This document shows positions 1-10,600 of a DNA stretch of 64,000 nucleotides, piece after piece (position 1 is the stretch's first letter; the number at the start of each line of letters is the position of its first letter). The notes beneath the pieces were generated by a model, which made no database searches, had not been told where the DNA came from, and saw only the letters and a program-made list of their open reading frames with translations. Location of the stretch: positions 7,304 through 71,303 of the forward strand of contig CAYTZS010000005.1 in the NCBI GenBank assembly GCA_964442355.1. The letters run 5' to 3'. This stretch comes from UBA6168 sp964442355 (GTDB taxonomy: Bacteria; Bacteroidota; Bacteroidia; Chitinophagales; Saprospiraceae). The position numbers and the translations under genes are program-made.

Positions 1-2924
1 TCCACGTAAAACAGCTTGCCCCATTTCTTGTCATCCGTATGGTGGCGGTACACAGTAACTGGCTCATTGACCCCGGCACAGTCACTTCCCTGACAGGGGC
101 CTGTCACGGTAGCATCCGGATAGCCAGCCTTGTACCCGAACTGCCAGTCATATACAAAGTGCTCGTTGAAGAATGGCCTGTCATCGTAAAGCCCTGCCGG
201 CACTTGGCTTCCCCATAGCGGTATCATGGGCCCAAACGAATATCTCCAAGACTTGGTACCGCCCAACCCTTCCCGTTCGCTGGTCACAAGCTTGTCAACC
301 ACCATGAACACCTGATAGGCGTGCTGGGGAGCTTGTTTCACAGTGTTCCCACCGGGCAGACCTTGGATTTCGCCTGGTCTTTGCCGTTGGACGAAATTCC
401 GAATAAAATAGGAGCCTTCCCCTATTGCCTTGTAGCTGATATCCGTCGTTTTGCCGAGAGGGTCTTCTATCGATTCCATTACATGATAATGGGATAGTAT
501 GTTCGTAAATACCAGAGGGGCATCCTGGGTTCCCGTGGGCGTGTAGTTCGGGATGTCCAGCAATTGCAACCCTATCACCTGGTTGTCAAGCATTCTATAG
601 TGGAAGTCAGTGACAAGGGGCTCTGCTGTGCCTGCCCCAGCCAGATAGGGTTCCTGGGTAACTCTGTTGAGCAGCACTACGTTGCGCATTCCCTCCGGCT
701 CATAGTGTACTTGGTCTGCGGCATCGACATAAGCACCATACCTAGGCACCACGTCCATTGCGTACTCGAATTTGTTGATGCCGGTTGTGTGCCAAACACT
801 GCTATTATTGTTGGGGTCAAAACTGCTCTCGTTGTTTATCTGCTTCGTCGCCGTTTTTAACATGTATGGGTTTTTGGAATAGCGGATAAGCTTCACCTCA
901 TCCAGTTCCAGGTCGGCGTCAACCACGGTTGGCACGTTTGGGAATGGTGCCGTCGGTGCAGAAACATAATTCCACCACTTACCAGGGTTCCCGTTGGGCG
1001 GACAGAAACAGTACGAAGAGGACCATTGGCTGTAAAATTCCGTGAGCATCCTCCAGGGTAGGCCTATCCCAAAATTGTTCGGGATGTTGTCGCCGGAACG
1101 CAGGTAGCCTTGACAATCTCCAGAATTTTCGGTGTCACAATTTTCACCTGTTAAATAACCAAAATAACTCTTGCATACCTGGGGCAGCGTTCCGTTGGGG
1201 GCCAGTATATCTTCGGGCTCCATCCCGAAATTATTGTCGGAGTTGGCGGGGCCCACTTGGATTTGAAAGCCCTCATAGGCATCTGGCAGGTTGGGCATCA
1301 CAAAGAAATTGGAGGTCAATATTCCAGTCCCATCCAACGGTGGATTGTCGCCATTTCCGCGCGTATGCCATTTTATGGCCTGGTTAAAAGTGGAAAACAC
1401 CTGTTCTCTTGTTACTTTCTCATAATCTGTCCCGTCCAATGGACCATCACCATATCCGATAGATATCCCAGTATGATTACCAGTGGCAATGTTTATGTCA
1501 AAAAATGCACCTGTGGCTGGGTCAGTGTAGGGGAGGCATCCCCCTATTTTGGTTTGAATCTCGTAAATGTCCCCTGAAACGTAATCGTTCAACCCATTCA
1601 ACCTTGGCGATTCAAGATAGCCGTGGTTGAAGCTAGCTTGGTTGTTAAAGAGCGTTTCCCTGAAGTATTTACCGTTGTTGTTTTTATAGGGATTCCTTGG
1701 GCTTGGGTTCCAAGAAACATCGTTTGACCCCATTTCGTCCCTTCTGACGTGTTTGTACCTCAGCCAATCGGTGAAGCCCGCCTCGTTTGAAGCTTCATAA
1801 ACAACCACTGAACTGTACATGGAATCCAACCTGGTGACGTTGTCCTCATCGTTGACGTCCAGCAGATTGTTGCCACCTGTCGTCGAGATGCTTTCGTAGT
1901 CAAGCAGCAAACGCTCGTAGCCCGAATCAATTTCCCTCAAAATAATATCCTTGTAGGTCTTACTGTAGTCCGGCTTCAGCAGGCCGTTGGTGGACAACCA
2001 TTCATCCGAAATCAACTCCCACAGCTCATTCTGCTCATTGAAAACCTTGTTGTAGTCAAAACCTCCGAACGTCTCGTATTTGAAATGGATGGCCCCTACG
2101 AGGTTTTTGTTGGTGATCTTTTGGCAATACCAGGAAATCACTTCCTCTTTTGGCAACGTGAGGTTCGGGAGGGCCTTGCCACCTTCCACATCGTCGCAAA
2201 CATCGTCCGTATGGGCGTAATTGCTCTTGTTCACCCTCTGATTGGATGGGGTCCGATAGGTCAACACAGCGGGAATCATATGGTAGACAGTACCATCATC
2301 AAGTGTGACTTCCCAGGTTCCTCCATTAAAAGTTGCTTCGACGTACCTTTCAAATACATGCAAAACGAAATAATACTTGTTTTCCCTGTAATACTTATAG
2401 ACCATCCTCCCGCTTGCCACCCCAGGAATATTGAGCATGGGTGAAAACCAATACGTATTGCCTTCATCAAAAGCTTCATCCACGGTGTACAAAGGGGTAT
2501 AGAATCCACTGTTTGGTGGTACCTCATGACCTTGCTGCAAACGGTATTTCTCCCAAAGCGTGTATTTGTTGTAATCTTCCGAACTGACAGAGATGCTTGG
2601 TATCTCAAGGCTCCAGCCCTCCCCATACGGCACACCGGACAGGTGCGGCAGGTTGTCGCCACTGGTGAAGGTGGACGAGTAGTTGAGGTTGGCGGAAAAG
2701 CTCAGGCCAGTGGGTGTGGAGACCGTCCCCAAGGGATAGGATGCGTTATAGGTGCCAGCGAAGAGGTTCACGTTTCCACTGAACCCGCCTGCCGTAATCT
2801 CGGAAGGCTTGACTTCGGTTGGCAAAGACTGCCCGTTTTTTTGTCCGCCTATGATTTGGGCTTGCGTGGTGGTGGAGAGCAAAAACAAAAATAGCGGGAA
2901 GAGGAGTAGTTCGAGCTTTTTCAT
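1..2924 (-). CDS. Large secreted RHS/SpvB-like surface protein (N-terminal part, runs off window)
   Basis: The frame is open from the ATG at 2922-2924 to the left edge, giving about 974 residues without a stop in the parts I translated; the C-terminus is outside the window. It begins with a signal peptide (MKKLELLLFPLFLF, then a small-residue cleavage region TTTQAQ). The mature part starts with GGFSGNVNLFAGTYN and SYPLGTVSTPTGLSF, the style of opening seen in SpvB/RHS-type Bacteroidota proteins. Near the edge comes VYRHHTDDKKWGKLFYVD. These proteins are normally several thousand residues long, with YD/RHS repeats and a toxic or variable C-terminal tip; that tip is not visible here. It lies 70 bp downstream of the T9SS protein gene on the same strand, so the two are likely co-transcribed. 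Family assignment is from overall style, not a search. Confidence 0.7.
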   Translation of the reverse strand, partial: MKKLELLLFPLFLFLLSTTTQAQIIGGQKNGQSLPTEVKPSEITAGGFSGNVNLFAGTYNASYPLGTVSTPTGLSFSANLNYSSTFTSGDNLPHLSGVPYGEGWSLEIPSISVSSEDYNKYTLWEKYRLQQGHEVPPNSGFYTPLYTVDEAFDEGNTYWFSPMLNIPGVASGRMVYKYYRENKYYFVLHVFERYVEATFNGGTWEVTLDDGTVYHMIPAVLTYRTPSNQRVNKSNYAHTDDVCDDVEGGKALPNLTLPKEEVISWYCQKITNKNLVGAIHFKYETFGGFDYNKVFNEQNELWELISDEWLSTNGLLKPDYSKTYKDIILREIDSGYERLLLDYESISTTGGNNLLDVNDEDNVTRLDSMYSSVVVYEASNEAGFTDWLRYKHVRRDEMGSNDVSWNPSPRNPYKNNNGKYFRETLFNNQASFNHGYLESPRLNGLNDYVSGDIYEIQTKIGGCLPYTDPATGAFFDINIATGNHTGISIGYGDGPLDGTDYEKVTREQVFSTFNQAIKWHTRGNGDNPPLDGTGILTSNFFVMPNLPDAYEGFQIQVGPANSDNNFGMEPEDILAPNGTLPQVCKSYFGYLTGENCDTENSGDCQGYLRSGDNIPNNFGIGLPWRMLTEFYSQWSSSYCFCPPNGNPGKWWNYVSAPTAPFPNVPTVVDADLELDEVKLIRYSKNPYMLKTATKQINNESSFDPNNNSSVWHTTGINKFEYAMDVVPRYGAYVDAADQVHYEPEGMRNVVLLNRVTQEPYLAGAGTAEPLVTDFHYRMLDNQVIGLQLLDIPNYTPTGTQDAPLVFTNILSHYHVMESIEDPLGKTTDISYKAIGEGSYFIRNFVQRQRPGEIQGLPGGNTVKQAPQHAYQVFMVVDKLVTSEREGLGGTKSWRYSFGPMIPLWGSQVPAGLYDDRPFFNEHFVYDWQFGYKAGYPDATVTGPCQGSDCAGVNEPVTVYRHHTDDKKWGKLFYV

Positions 2925-2994
2925 AAGATTTGGGTATAAGAGCGGGGACAGGTGTTTGGTCTGTTCCGTTTTAGTGTATTAGTTGGATATGGTT

Positions 2995-4263
2995 TTAGTT
3001 GATGCTTATTTTGGTCTGGTATTCTCCGTCAGAGGATATCACCCTCAAGAGGTACAACCCTTTCGGGTATGTTTTCGTGTCAACGGTGTTGGAACCCGGC
3101 ACCAGTTCCCTTTCCAGCTCCACCCTACCCTGCAAGTTGACAATGAATAGTTGGCCTTCTGTGGTTCCCTGAACGTCAACGTTCAGTATTCCGCCTGACA
3201 CCGGGTTCGGGTAGACCCTGCAGGCCAGCTGCTTGGTGCCTTGCCCCTTTACTGGCGAAACCAATAAATCATTGTATGGGGCATCCTTCGATACCACGCG
3301 AACGTACCGCTTGACGGTGCGCATCTCACCCGAACAATCCTCGAAGGTCATGCCCACTTCATGGGTCCCCACTTCCTGAAACTTGACCGTGACGGTTGAT
3401 TTGCCCTGATGTGTTATCAAACCCGTCGATTGCCATATGGGGGGCTTCTTGTTCGGCCCGGAACCCGTGTTCATGCATACCGCAAAGGACGCCGGGTTAC
3501 CAATTTCGACCACCTCGCTCCCCGTGAGCCTCGTATTCGGATATTCGAATTCCTCAGAGGTCCATTTTGTGGGCGCCTGTGCATAAGTGCAGCCACCCCT
3601 TATCCTCGCAGAAACCTGCATGGGGGATGCTTTGTCCGCCAATGTCAAGTAAATGCGGTTTGCGTCTGCCCCTGTTTTTTTGAGAAAATGCACTGTGGTC
3701 CCGTTGATGTCCAACCCGTTGACGACAGTCCACTCAACGGTTTCACCGCCAGTAAACGCCATGTCCGACCTCAACGTGAACCAGTTCCCCTCACAAGACA
3801 AAGGGCCGTCTTCTAGCATGATTCCACGCGGGTCCTGTATGCCCAACCGCACAGGCTCAGTTGTGGACATCAGTACGCTTTCGCCCTTGCAAAGCGACAG
3901 CGTAAGCCTGCCCACATAGTTCGAGTAGCCGAGCCATTTCACGTTAGCAACTGGGGCCTCATCTCCCATTTGGAAAAAGTCTTGGCTTCCATCGGTGAAC
4001 TTGCCGCCGTCCACGTGCCAATGCCACTGGCAGAGGGACATGGTAGACACATCATTCCCGACCTCGAAAACAGCGCGGTATTCCAGCGGGCTACCCGAAC
4101 AGGCAACTTCTTTGGGGCCTGAGATGCTGAGTGAGGACGGGCTTGCCGCAACAGGAAGTTGGTGCAGCCAAGTGAGCAAAAGCGACAACCAAAACAATCG
4201 AAGATTTTTTAGCGTACATCCGGCAATGACCGACGGTTCGGAGGTAGTAAGGAGGTGCTTCAT
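2995..4263 (-). CDS. Secreted protein with T9SS (Por) C-terminal sorting domain
   Basis: A 422-residue protein. I start it at the ATG at 4261-4263 (MKHLLTTSEPSVIAG), because the longer frame back to 4377 adds a poor N-terminus. A hydrophobic stretch (LFWLSLLLTWLHQLPVAA) acts as the signal peptide. The middle is beta-rich with PKD/Ig-like character (ISGPKEVACSGSP, and TVKFQEVGTHEVGMTFEDCSG) and several cysteines. The last 75 residues form a type A sorting domain: VYPNPVSGGILNVDV, then LFIVNLQGRVELE and YPKGLYLLRV. In Bacteroidota this domain directs export through the type IX system and surface attachment. The gene precedes the RHS-like gene by 70 bp, so the pair may display or export one surface structure. 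Confidence 0.85.
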   Translation of the reverse strand: MKHLLTTSEPSVIAGCTLKNLRLFWLSLLLTWLHQLPVAASPSSLSISGPKEVACSGSPLEYRAVFEVGNDVSTMSLCQWHWHVDGGKFTDGSQDFFQMGDEAPVANVKWLGYSNYVGRLTLSLCKGESVLMSTTEPVRLGIQDPRGIMLEDGPLSCEGNWFTLRSDMAFTGGETVEWTVVNGLDINGTTVHFLKKTGADANRIYLTLADKASPMQVSARIRGGCTYAQAPTKWTSEEFEYPNTRLTGSEVVEIGNPASFAVCMNTGSGPNKKPPIWQSTGLITHQGKSTVTVKFQEVGTHEVGMTFEDCSGEMRTVKRYVRVVSKDAPYNDLLVSPVKGQGTKQLACRVYPNPVSGGILNVDVQGTTEGQLFIVNLQGRVELERELVPGSNTVDTKTYPKGLYLLRVISSDGEYQTKISIN

Positions 4264-4559
4264 TAGGTTTTGTGCTTTATGCTTCGAGGCAAAATTTGTT
4301 GTGAGAATTCTACCTATCGACAAACATATGTATAAGGGTATTAATCTGCAAATAATATTTTTGCTTATATAAATCAAGTACAGGGTATTGATAACGTCTC
4401 TATGTGGTTTGAAGTGGATTACATGAGGTTCTTCAGTTCACTCCCTATATGGTCTCGAATAAGCGTAATATAGAAATTTGGAAAAGCCAAGTAAGCAGTG
4501 ACCTCCGTGAGAAGTAGTTTTGTGACCAATGGTGGTTAGCTCCACTGTTTCAGTTTCGG

Positions 4560-5400
4560 GTCAATTTGACATCTATTGGTACACATGAAAACAGCTGGGT
4601 AGTTCTTTCATGGAAACCACCTGCTCTAGCCTTTGCGCAAAAGCAATTGCCTAAACGAAATTCTCTTTCTGGTAAAAGTGTAGATTCCCAGTTCTCCCCA
4701 AGCAAAATAAAAACAACCGGGTGGTGCCATCATGTAAAACACCTGCAATCGGCCTCGCTCAAAAGCAATTGCCTAAAGCAAATATTGTAATCCTTAAAGC
4801 AAATACGTTTTGCTTTTGGGTAGAAGGTACTGGCTCTCGGTTTTGCTCCTAGAAAAACAAAAGCAACTGGGTGGTGCCCTCATGTAAAACACCTTACAAA
4901 ACGGTTGCCGCCACATACATAAAGGAGGGTCATCTCAAAGCTTAAAAGGCTTAGATGCAATATTTAAGGCGTACCCAAACCCTTCAGTATGTATGTGCTA
5001 AAGGGGTGAAAACAAGAGTAATAACATTCTAAAAACGAACCACTCCCTACCCTCCTTCATGAAAGCAGCACCCAGTCGGAACGCTAACAGCCGTTTGCGC
5101 ACCTCAAAAAATGCACTCCCACACATACATACGAAACAAACGAAATTGGGAGGCTGAACCGGAGATAAACAGCCTGTTTCCGCCAAACACTAGGCCCGTA
5201 TGTATGTATGTGCAGAAGGGGTCAAACATCGACGAAAAAAATAGAGGTGCATCCCACACTCTTCCATGGAAGCAGCACCCGGTCTGGGGGTGAAAGCTTG
5301 AGTTGGCAAAATAAAAAAGGCTCTACACTCCATCCACTTCCATGTAAGCAATGCCCAGTCGTAGGGCTAACAGCCGTTTGCGACAGCCCAGAAAGCCTCT
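4560..5400. repeat. Gene-free stretch with degenerate dispersed repeats
   Basis: No convincing gene lies between 4264 and 5666. Related short units recur: GGTGGTGCC[AC]TCATGTAAAAC near 4722 and 4872 (a weaker relative near 4605), AAAAGCAATTGCCTAAA near 4636 and 4760, CTAACAGCCGTTTGCG near 5081 and 5368, and a unit with CATG then AAGCA then CCCAGTC near 5057, 5264 and 5340. The copies are imperfect and irregularly spaced, so this is not a CRISPR. They look like decayed tandem duplications or repetitive extragenic elements. 5401-5666 shows nothing recognisable. Confidence 0.55.
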
Positions 5401-6475
5401 TGTCCAGATTTTACCTTATTAAGGTAACAATTTCCATCTAAAATTCTTGGATAACTGTGAGCATTTGAGGCGAAGTCTACCGCAGACGCTAATACAAATT
5501 TTAAGTATTAGAGGCTTGCAGGGCCACACCTCGGATTGTTTTGCAAAATTTGCCCTTGTCAATAATTTAATAGCTTTAAATGGAAGCCATATCAGCTTGA
5601 ATGCCAAGCTTATTTTGAGTGGAATAAAGGCAAGGCAAACAGCGTTCAAGATTACAACACAGAGAATTAGACGGATGATGAAACACCCCCTTTTTGTTGT
5701 TTAACCCTTAAAAACTTGTATGCTTTGATTGGCTGAAATATCTGCTCCATCTGTTTATCAAATTCCGTAAAATCTATATTGCCCAAGTCATCTAAGGTGT
5801 TGAAGTCCGCACTTTTAAGTGTTTCACAGAACAGTCTCAAGAAAGCCTCGTTACCGATAGTCTTCATAGTGCATAGATGAATGGCATGGTAACAATAGGC
5901 ACCAGAGAGCTTATACATTTCCTTCGCCATCTTGAAAACCTGATGGACTTTGATGGCAATTGGAGGTTTTCCGTTGTCCTGAACAACGACGATTAAGTCT
6001 TTCTTGGGTTCGTACCAATAGCTATAATGTTGGGCAGCATTTCTCAATAGGCTGGCATGCTCATGTACCAAGATTTGAAACTTTGGGGGCAATTGCTTTT
6101 TCAGCTTCTTGTCTATGATAAAAGCATAGGAGTCCGTGGAATCAATTTCGACATCGCCTTGTGAAACCCTCCAAAGTTCCCAAACCATCTTTACGTAATG
6201 CTTGTAAAGGTTTTCAACGACCGAGCCAATGAGGTTCATGGCAATCCTTGCCCGGTGCTCCCCTACCCTCTCCCGGCGATAATCCTTGAAAAGGTGCTCA
6301 GGCTCAACAATCCCTCTTATCAAATCAGGCAAGGACAATCGGTTGAGGATGATGAAGGAAATGAATTGCGCCCTCCCTTCTGCCTCTTCCATCAACTCAA
6401 CAAAGGCTCTGCCTTGCTCGCTGTCCGTCTTCAATTGGCGTTTTGAATCTTCCAATTGGTCGCTCGCCCTATTAA

Positions 6476-6493
6476 GAACATGTCTAAAAATTT
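6476..6493 (+). repeat. Left terminal inverted repeat of the IS element
   Basis: GAACATGTCTAAAAATTT, an exact inverted match to 7325-7342. It is preceded by target duplication TAA (6473-6475). Confidence 0.92.
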
Positions 6494-6549
6494 GAGTGGC
6501 TGAAAAAATGGGAACCAGTGCGTAACTTGGGTTGACCAAAACTTAAGTT

Positions 6550-7326
6550 ATGAACACTCAATTTTCAGAGCTCACTGATTCCCAGTGGGAAGTTATCAAG
6601 GATTTGTTTCCCATCCAAAGAAAACGAAAATATGATTTGCGAAATGTAGTGAATGCTATTCTCTGGATGCTCAGGACAGGCTGCCAATGGCGAAATCTTG
6701 ACAGCAAGTACCCATGCTGGCGCATCATTTACTACTACAAGCGTAAATTCGAGCTGGACGGCACGTGGCAAAGATTGAATGATTTCCTCTATGAGCTTGA
6801 ACGCTGGATTCAGAACAGGGAGCCTTTGGCAAGCATGGTTTCCGTTGACAGTCAAAGTGTTAAGATTGTTCCTTTTTGCTCAATTGCCAAGGGTGTCGAC
6901 GGCAACAAGAAGGTGAACGGTCGCAAGCGGCACATCATCGTTGACACAATGGGCCTCATTATTGGCGTCATTGTCTCGGCGGCGAACCTCAATGACGGCA
7001 ACCAGGCCCAGGTATTGTTCAACAGGTTCAAGGAACGGCTCAAACGGTGCAAGAAGGTGCTTGGCGACGGGGCGTACCAAAACGGATTCGACGCTTGGCT
7101 AACAGCGCACATGTCGATTGCTTTGGAGGTGGCATCAAGGCCACAGACGGCAAGAGGATTTGTACCTGTCAAGTTCCGATGGGTCGTGGAAAGAACCTTT
7201 TCTTGGGCTTGTTTCTTTAGGAGATTATCCAAGGATTACGAGAAAACCGTAGAAAGTTCTGAAACTTGGCTACTCCTTATGAATTGTTCCATCATCCTTT
7301 CGAGGATGGTGCCATCAGCAAAATAA
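6550..7326 (+). CDS. IS5-family DDE transposase
   Basis: A 258-residue protein that cuts and joins the element ends. The N-terminus (LTDSQWEVIKDLFP, then NAILWMLRTGCQWRNL) is the helical DNA-binding region typical of the DUF4096 part of IS5 transposases. The DDE core follows: VSVDSQSVK (first Asp), GRKRHIIVDTMGLI, then VLGDGAYQ (second Asp) and RWVVERTFSWACFFRRL, which carries the conserved R-W-x-V-E-R with the catalytic Glu. Length and motifs match intact single-frame members of the family. Its stop lies inside the right inverted repeat. Confidence 0.93.
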   Translation: MNTQFSELTDSQWEVIKDLFPIQRKRKYDLRNVVNAILWMLRTGCQWRNLDSKYPCWRIIYYYKRKFELDGTWQRLNDFLYELERWIQNREPLASMVSVDSQSVKIVPFCSIAKGVDGNKKVNGRKRHIIVDTMGLIIGVIVSAANLNDGNQAQVLFNRFKERLKRCKKVLGDGAYQNGFDAWLTAHMSIALEVASRPQTARGFVPVKFRWVVERTFSWACFFRRLSKDYEKTVESSETWLLLMNCSIILSRMVPSAK

Positions 7327-7342
7327 ATTTTTAGACATGTTC
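7325..7342 (-). repeat. Right terminal inverted repeat of the IS element
   Basis: Exact inverted match to 6476-6493. It overlaps the last codons of the transposase gene and is followed by target duplication TAA (7343-7345). Confidence 0.92.
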
Positions 7343-7635
7343 TAAGCAGTTCTTCAATTTCTATCTGTTTGAGAGAACGCAGCAAGTCCAACAAAAAGTC
7401 CTCAACTTGATGGGTTTCGACAGCCTTCGCCTTCCTGCCCATTTCGTCCTGCATTTGGAACATGGCAGTTTGAAAATAACGGCTGTCCTGAAAGTTGGCT
7501 TTGCTGACAATCGGTTTCAGGTGCTGGTTGAAGAGCTTGGATATTTTTTTCTCGAATGGGTGGGTCTTCATTACTCCTTTAAATTGTTTTGTGATAATCC
7601 TTGATACATTTTCCAAAATGAAATAGTTTCATGTG

Positions 7636-10600
7636 TCAGTATCGCAGGAATCCCCTGCCACAAACAATTGCCCAATCATTTAATACATCCGCCACCATAG
7701 TTTCAGGCAAAAACTTGAACTCTATCCTGAGCAAAACTTGCATGTTGTTGTAAAAGGTGTTGACATTATAAGGAAGCTCAAAAAGATACTGAGTGAAAAC
7801 CTGCTGGCTCATTGTCCTTCTTTTTTGATATATCAGGCCGTTTGTGCAATAAATTTTCTTCACCAATCTGATAGCCAATTCCGGCCTTGAGCCGAGGTTT
7901 AGCAAACACTGCTCATATTGATTTTCTTGGGCAGCAATGAATTTGAAGAGCTCATTTTCAACAAATGAAAAAGGAAGGGTGAGTCCCGCATATTTAAACT
8001 GGAGCATTGTAGGAAAGACTTGTTCTTCTAACTGATTCGCCTGTAAAAAATGAGAAAGGAACATTTCCGAGCTAAGACAATTTTTGTGACCATGAAACTG
8101 ACGTAGGAAGAGCAGGTCATCAGAAACAACAACAATTTTGTCATCCAGAGAGCCTGTCAGAAAAAGCGTATCTACCACGAAAGTCCTCATTGGATTTTCC
8201 CCAAAGTTTATCAACTTGTTTTCCCGTTCATCCCTTGCGATATGACCCAACATGGTCAATTTATGACGACTGCGTTTTATTTCGCAATAATCATCCAACC
8301 ATGACAGCAATTCCTCAATGAATTGCAGCCTTATTTCCTTGTAATTTTCAGGATGCGGAATCGGGCGAACCCCTTCACTTGTAATTTCAATGCTAAGTTT
8401 GGATTCGCCTTCCATTGCCACCCTTACCCGTTCCATCTCTATTATTTCCCGCAAAAATGGGGACACCAAAAATTTCTTTGGGAAACGTATGCCGAACCTC
8501 TTTGTCAATTCATAAAACAAAAAGAATGAGGTGAAATCCAGAGCAAATGAAACGTCTTCATCAATAGCAGGGAAGACCGTTTTAGGCCATACTCTAATTC
8601 TAGGGCCAAACGAAACAAGTGTGTAATAGGCTCTAATTGGGTTGCCTCCTTGTGATTGCGTATATTCAGAAAAACCAATACTGCGTTCGTTAAAGTCAAG
8701 TATAGCCTTTTCCCTCACCTGCTTTTCTTCGTCGCCCCTTTCACCAAAAAGCTCTACGAAGCGCCTGTTCATTTCTTCGACTGAAGGTGATTCTGGAAAG
8801 TCAATGCGTTCTAGAAAAGCTCCAAATGTTCCATTGCTGTTCTCTGTCAAAATCTCCTTGTAAAGTCCAGCGTATTTATCAAATATGGCCACCACTCGAT
8901 AGGAACAAGTAAGTCCAGAAGCTAATTGGCTTCTAACATCCTCCCCAGCTTTTTTACCGATAAAGCAAGAGTATTCTGATTTGGATGCATTTTCAGGACT
9001 TACCGTTATAAGCTCTAACTGACCATTCGATTCGACTTCGATGATACAATCATTGGTTACCTCGGCCAAAACTTTTAATTCAGATTCCCTATAAAATTGA
9101 ATAAAAGCAGCAAAGTAATTGTATCTTAACTCTTTTTTCTTGGGGTTTTCGGCATAAGGGTATAGCAGCTCAACGGCTTGTTTCGCCATTCCTTGCCTTA
9201 GCATCAAACTCACCAAGCGGAGAACATAATGCTCTGTCAAGCGGAACGATGATAGATATTTTTCGAGGAAAGCTGATAACTCATCTCGTTTTCCCAAACG
9301 TTCCAAGGCATGTGCTTTGTAAAGGAAAAATTCTTGACTCCCTGGAAAATGTTGCATTCCAATTTCTGCGACTTCGGCAATCTGTTCAGGGTCTGGTATT
9401 TGTTGCAGCAGCATAATTTCCCAGTGCAAAAACCTATCATTATTTTTGAAGCCTTGCCTTCTCCAAGATTCCAGCCGTTGCAAAAACTCGTAGTCGTCGT
9501 GATGAGTAATGGCAAGTGTTTCAATGTATCGGATATGCTCGATGGATTCTTCGTCAAAATTGGCCGTATCCTTAAATACATCTAGTGCTTCCATATGATG
9601 CCCACTCCGAGCCAGCAACTCGCCAATGACCACCTTGAAATAATTATCTTCTTCCTTTTCTAATTTTTGATAAAAACCCAACGCCTTCTCCTTTTGAGTT
9701 TCGGATGGAAAGGTTGCCCAATAGGCCATAAGCTCTGCTAACTGTCTTTCTTTAGGGTGGGTCAACTTTGATTGAAACCGTTCCCAATGAGCTATCCGCA
9801 TCTCCTGCGAATCTGTAAAATCGTACAAAATCGCAATAAAAAATTGAAAGTCGCCTCCTCTGATTTCTTCCACGCTTTCAAAATAAGTTTTAAGGGCATT
9901 TACTGCTGGCTCCGTTTCTCCGTTCATTCTTAGAGAAAATGCTTTGGGAATCAAGATTCTCTTGTCAGGTGAATAGGCCAATGAGTCGGCCAATTGAAAA
10001 AGTTCATCAAAAAGGCGATTTTGCAAAAGGATGAATCCCATCGGTATTGCAACTTCCTTTTTGATATTTTCCGGCAGCGAATTTTGAAAAATTTCATGAA
10101 CCTTTTGGGCCTCCGTGAGAGTAGCGTTCAGGCAGTATTTAGCAAAGTGCAACTCGAATCGGTAATAGCCTAAAAATTGCCATTTTTCAGTTCCTTCAAA
10201 TGCTTGGAGAACCTTTTCACTGAATGCCACAGCTAGTGGAAGCCGGGGATGAGTCTTAATAGAATGGTGAACCCCCTCAGGGAGCAGTGCATGTTCTTTG
10301 AGGATAGCACCAATATAAAGATTGGCAAGCATCAACCAATAGCCTTTGTTTTCAAAAGTTATTACCGGGGGTAATGTAATTTCTGCCTCCAACTCTTCTC
10401 GGAAGATTTCCCCGATGTCTTCATACTGTTGATGTTGAACACAAAATCCAGCTAAACGGACTTGGAAAGCTTGGCGAGATTTATTGAAGTCCAAAATGGC
10501 AGATGGAACACCTTTCAACTTTTCCTCTATTTTGCCCTCCCCCATGAAAGTCTTTGCTGCCCATGCAAATGGATTGTACGGAGAAGTTTCAAGAATTTCA

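Larger units (their letters stand above)
6476..7342 (+). mobile_element. IS5-family insertion sequence, 867 bp, intact
   Basis: The element has perfect 18-bp terminal inverted repeats, GAACATGTCTAAAAATTT at 6476-6493 and its exact complement at 7325-7342. TAA is duplicated at 6473-6475 and 7343-7345, matching the 3-bp (TNA) duplication known for several IS5 subgroups. One intact transposase gene fills it. Identical ends, an intact gene and an exactly restorable target all indicate a recent insertion. Confidence 0.93.
5667..7571 (-). pseudogene. HEPN-like RNase partner gene, split by an IS element
   Basis: Removing the insertion (6476-7342 plus one TAA copy of the target duplication) restores one open frame: 7571-7343 joined to 6472-5667, 344 residues. 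The restored junction reads IEELLNRASDQLEDSKRQ in frame. I start at the ATG at 7569-7571 because AAAGGAG lies just upstream, a rare clear ribosome-binding site here. The protein is alpha-helical. It contains LLRNAAQHYSYWYEP, an R-N-x3-H motif (R220 to H225 of the restored protein) typical of HEPN ribonuclease domains. It lies 64 bp downstream of the TPR/PIN gene. I infer that it is the helical partner or second effector of that gene. The 3' fragment could only be expressed from an initiation codon inside the element. Confidence 0.75.

Noticed and set aside
5667..6539. 290-codon independent gene starting inside the IS
   Set aside because: It needs a TTG within the insertion; removing the IS joins it exactly to the upstream fragment.
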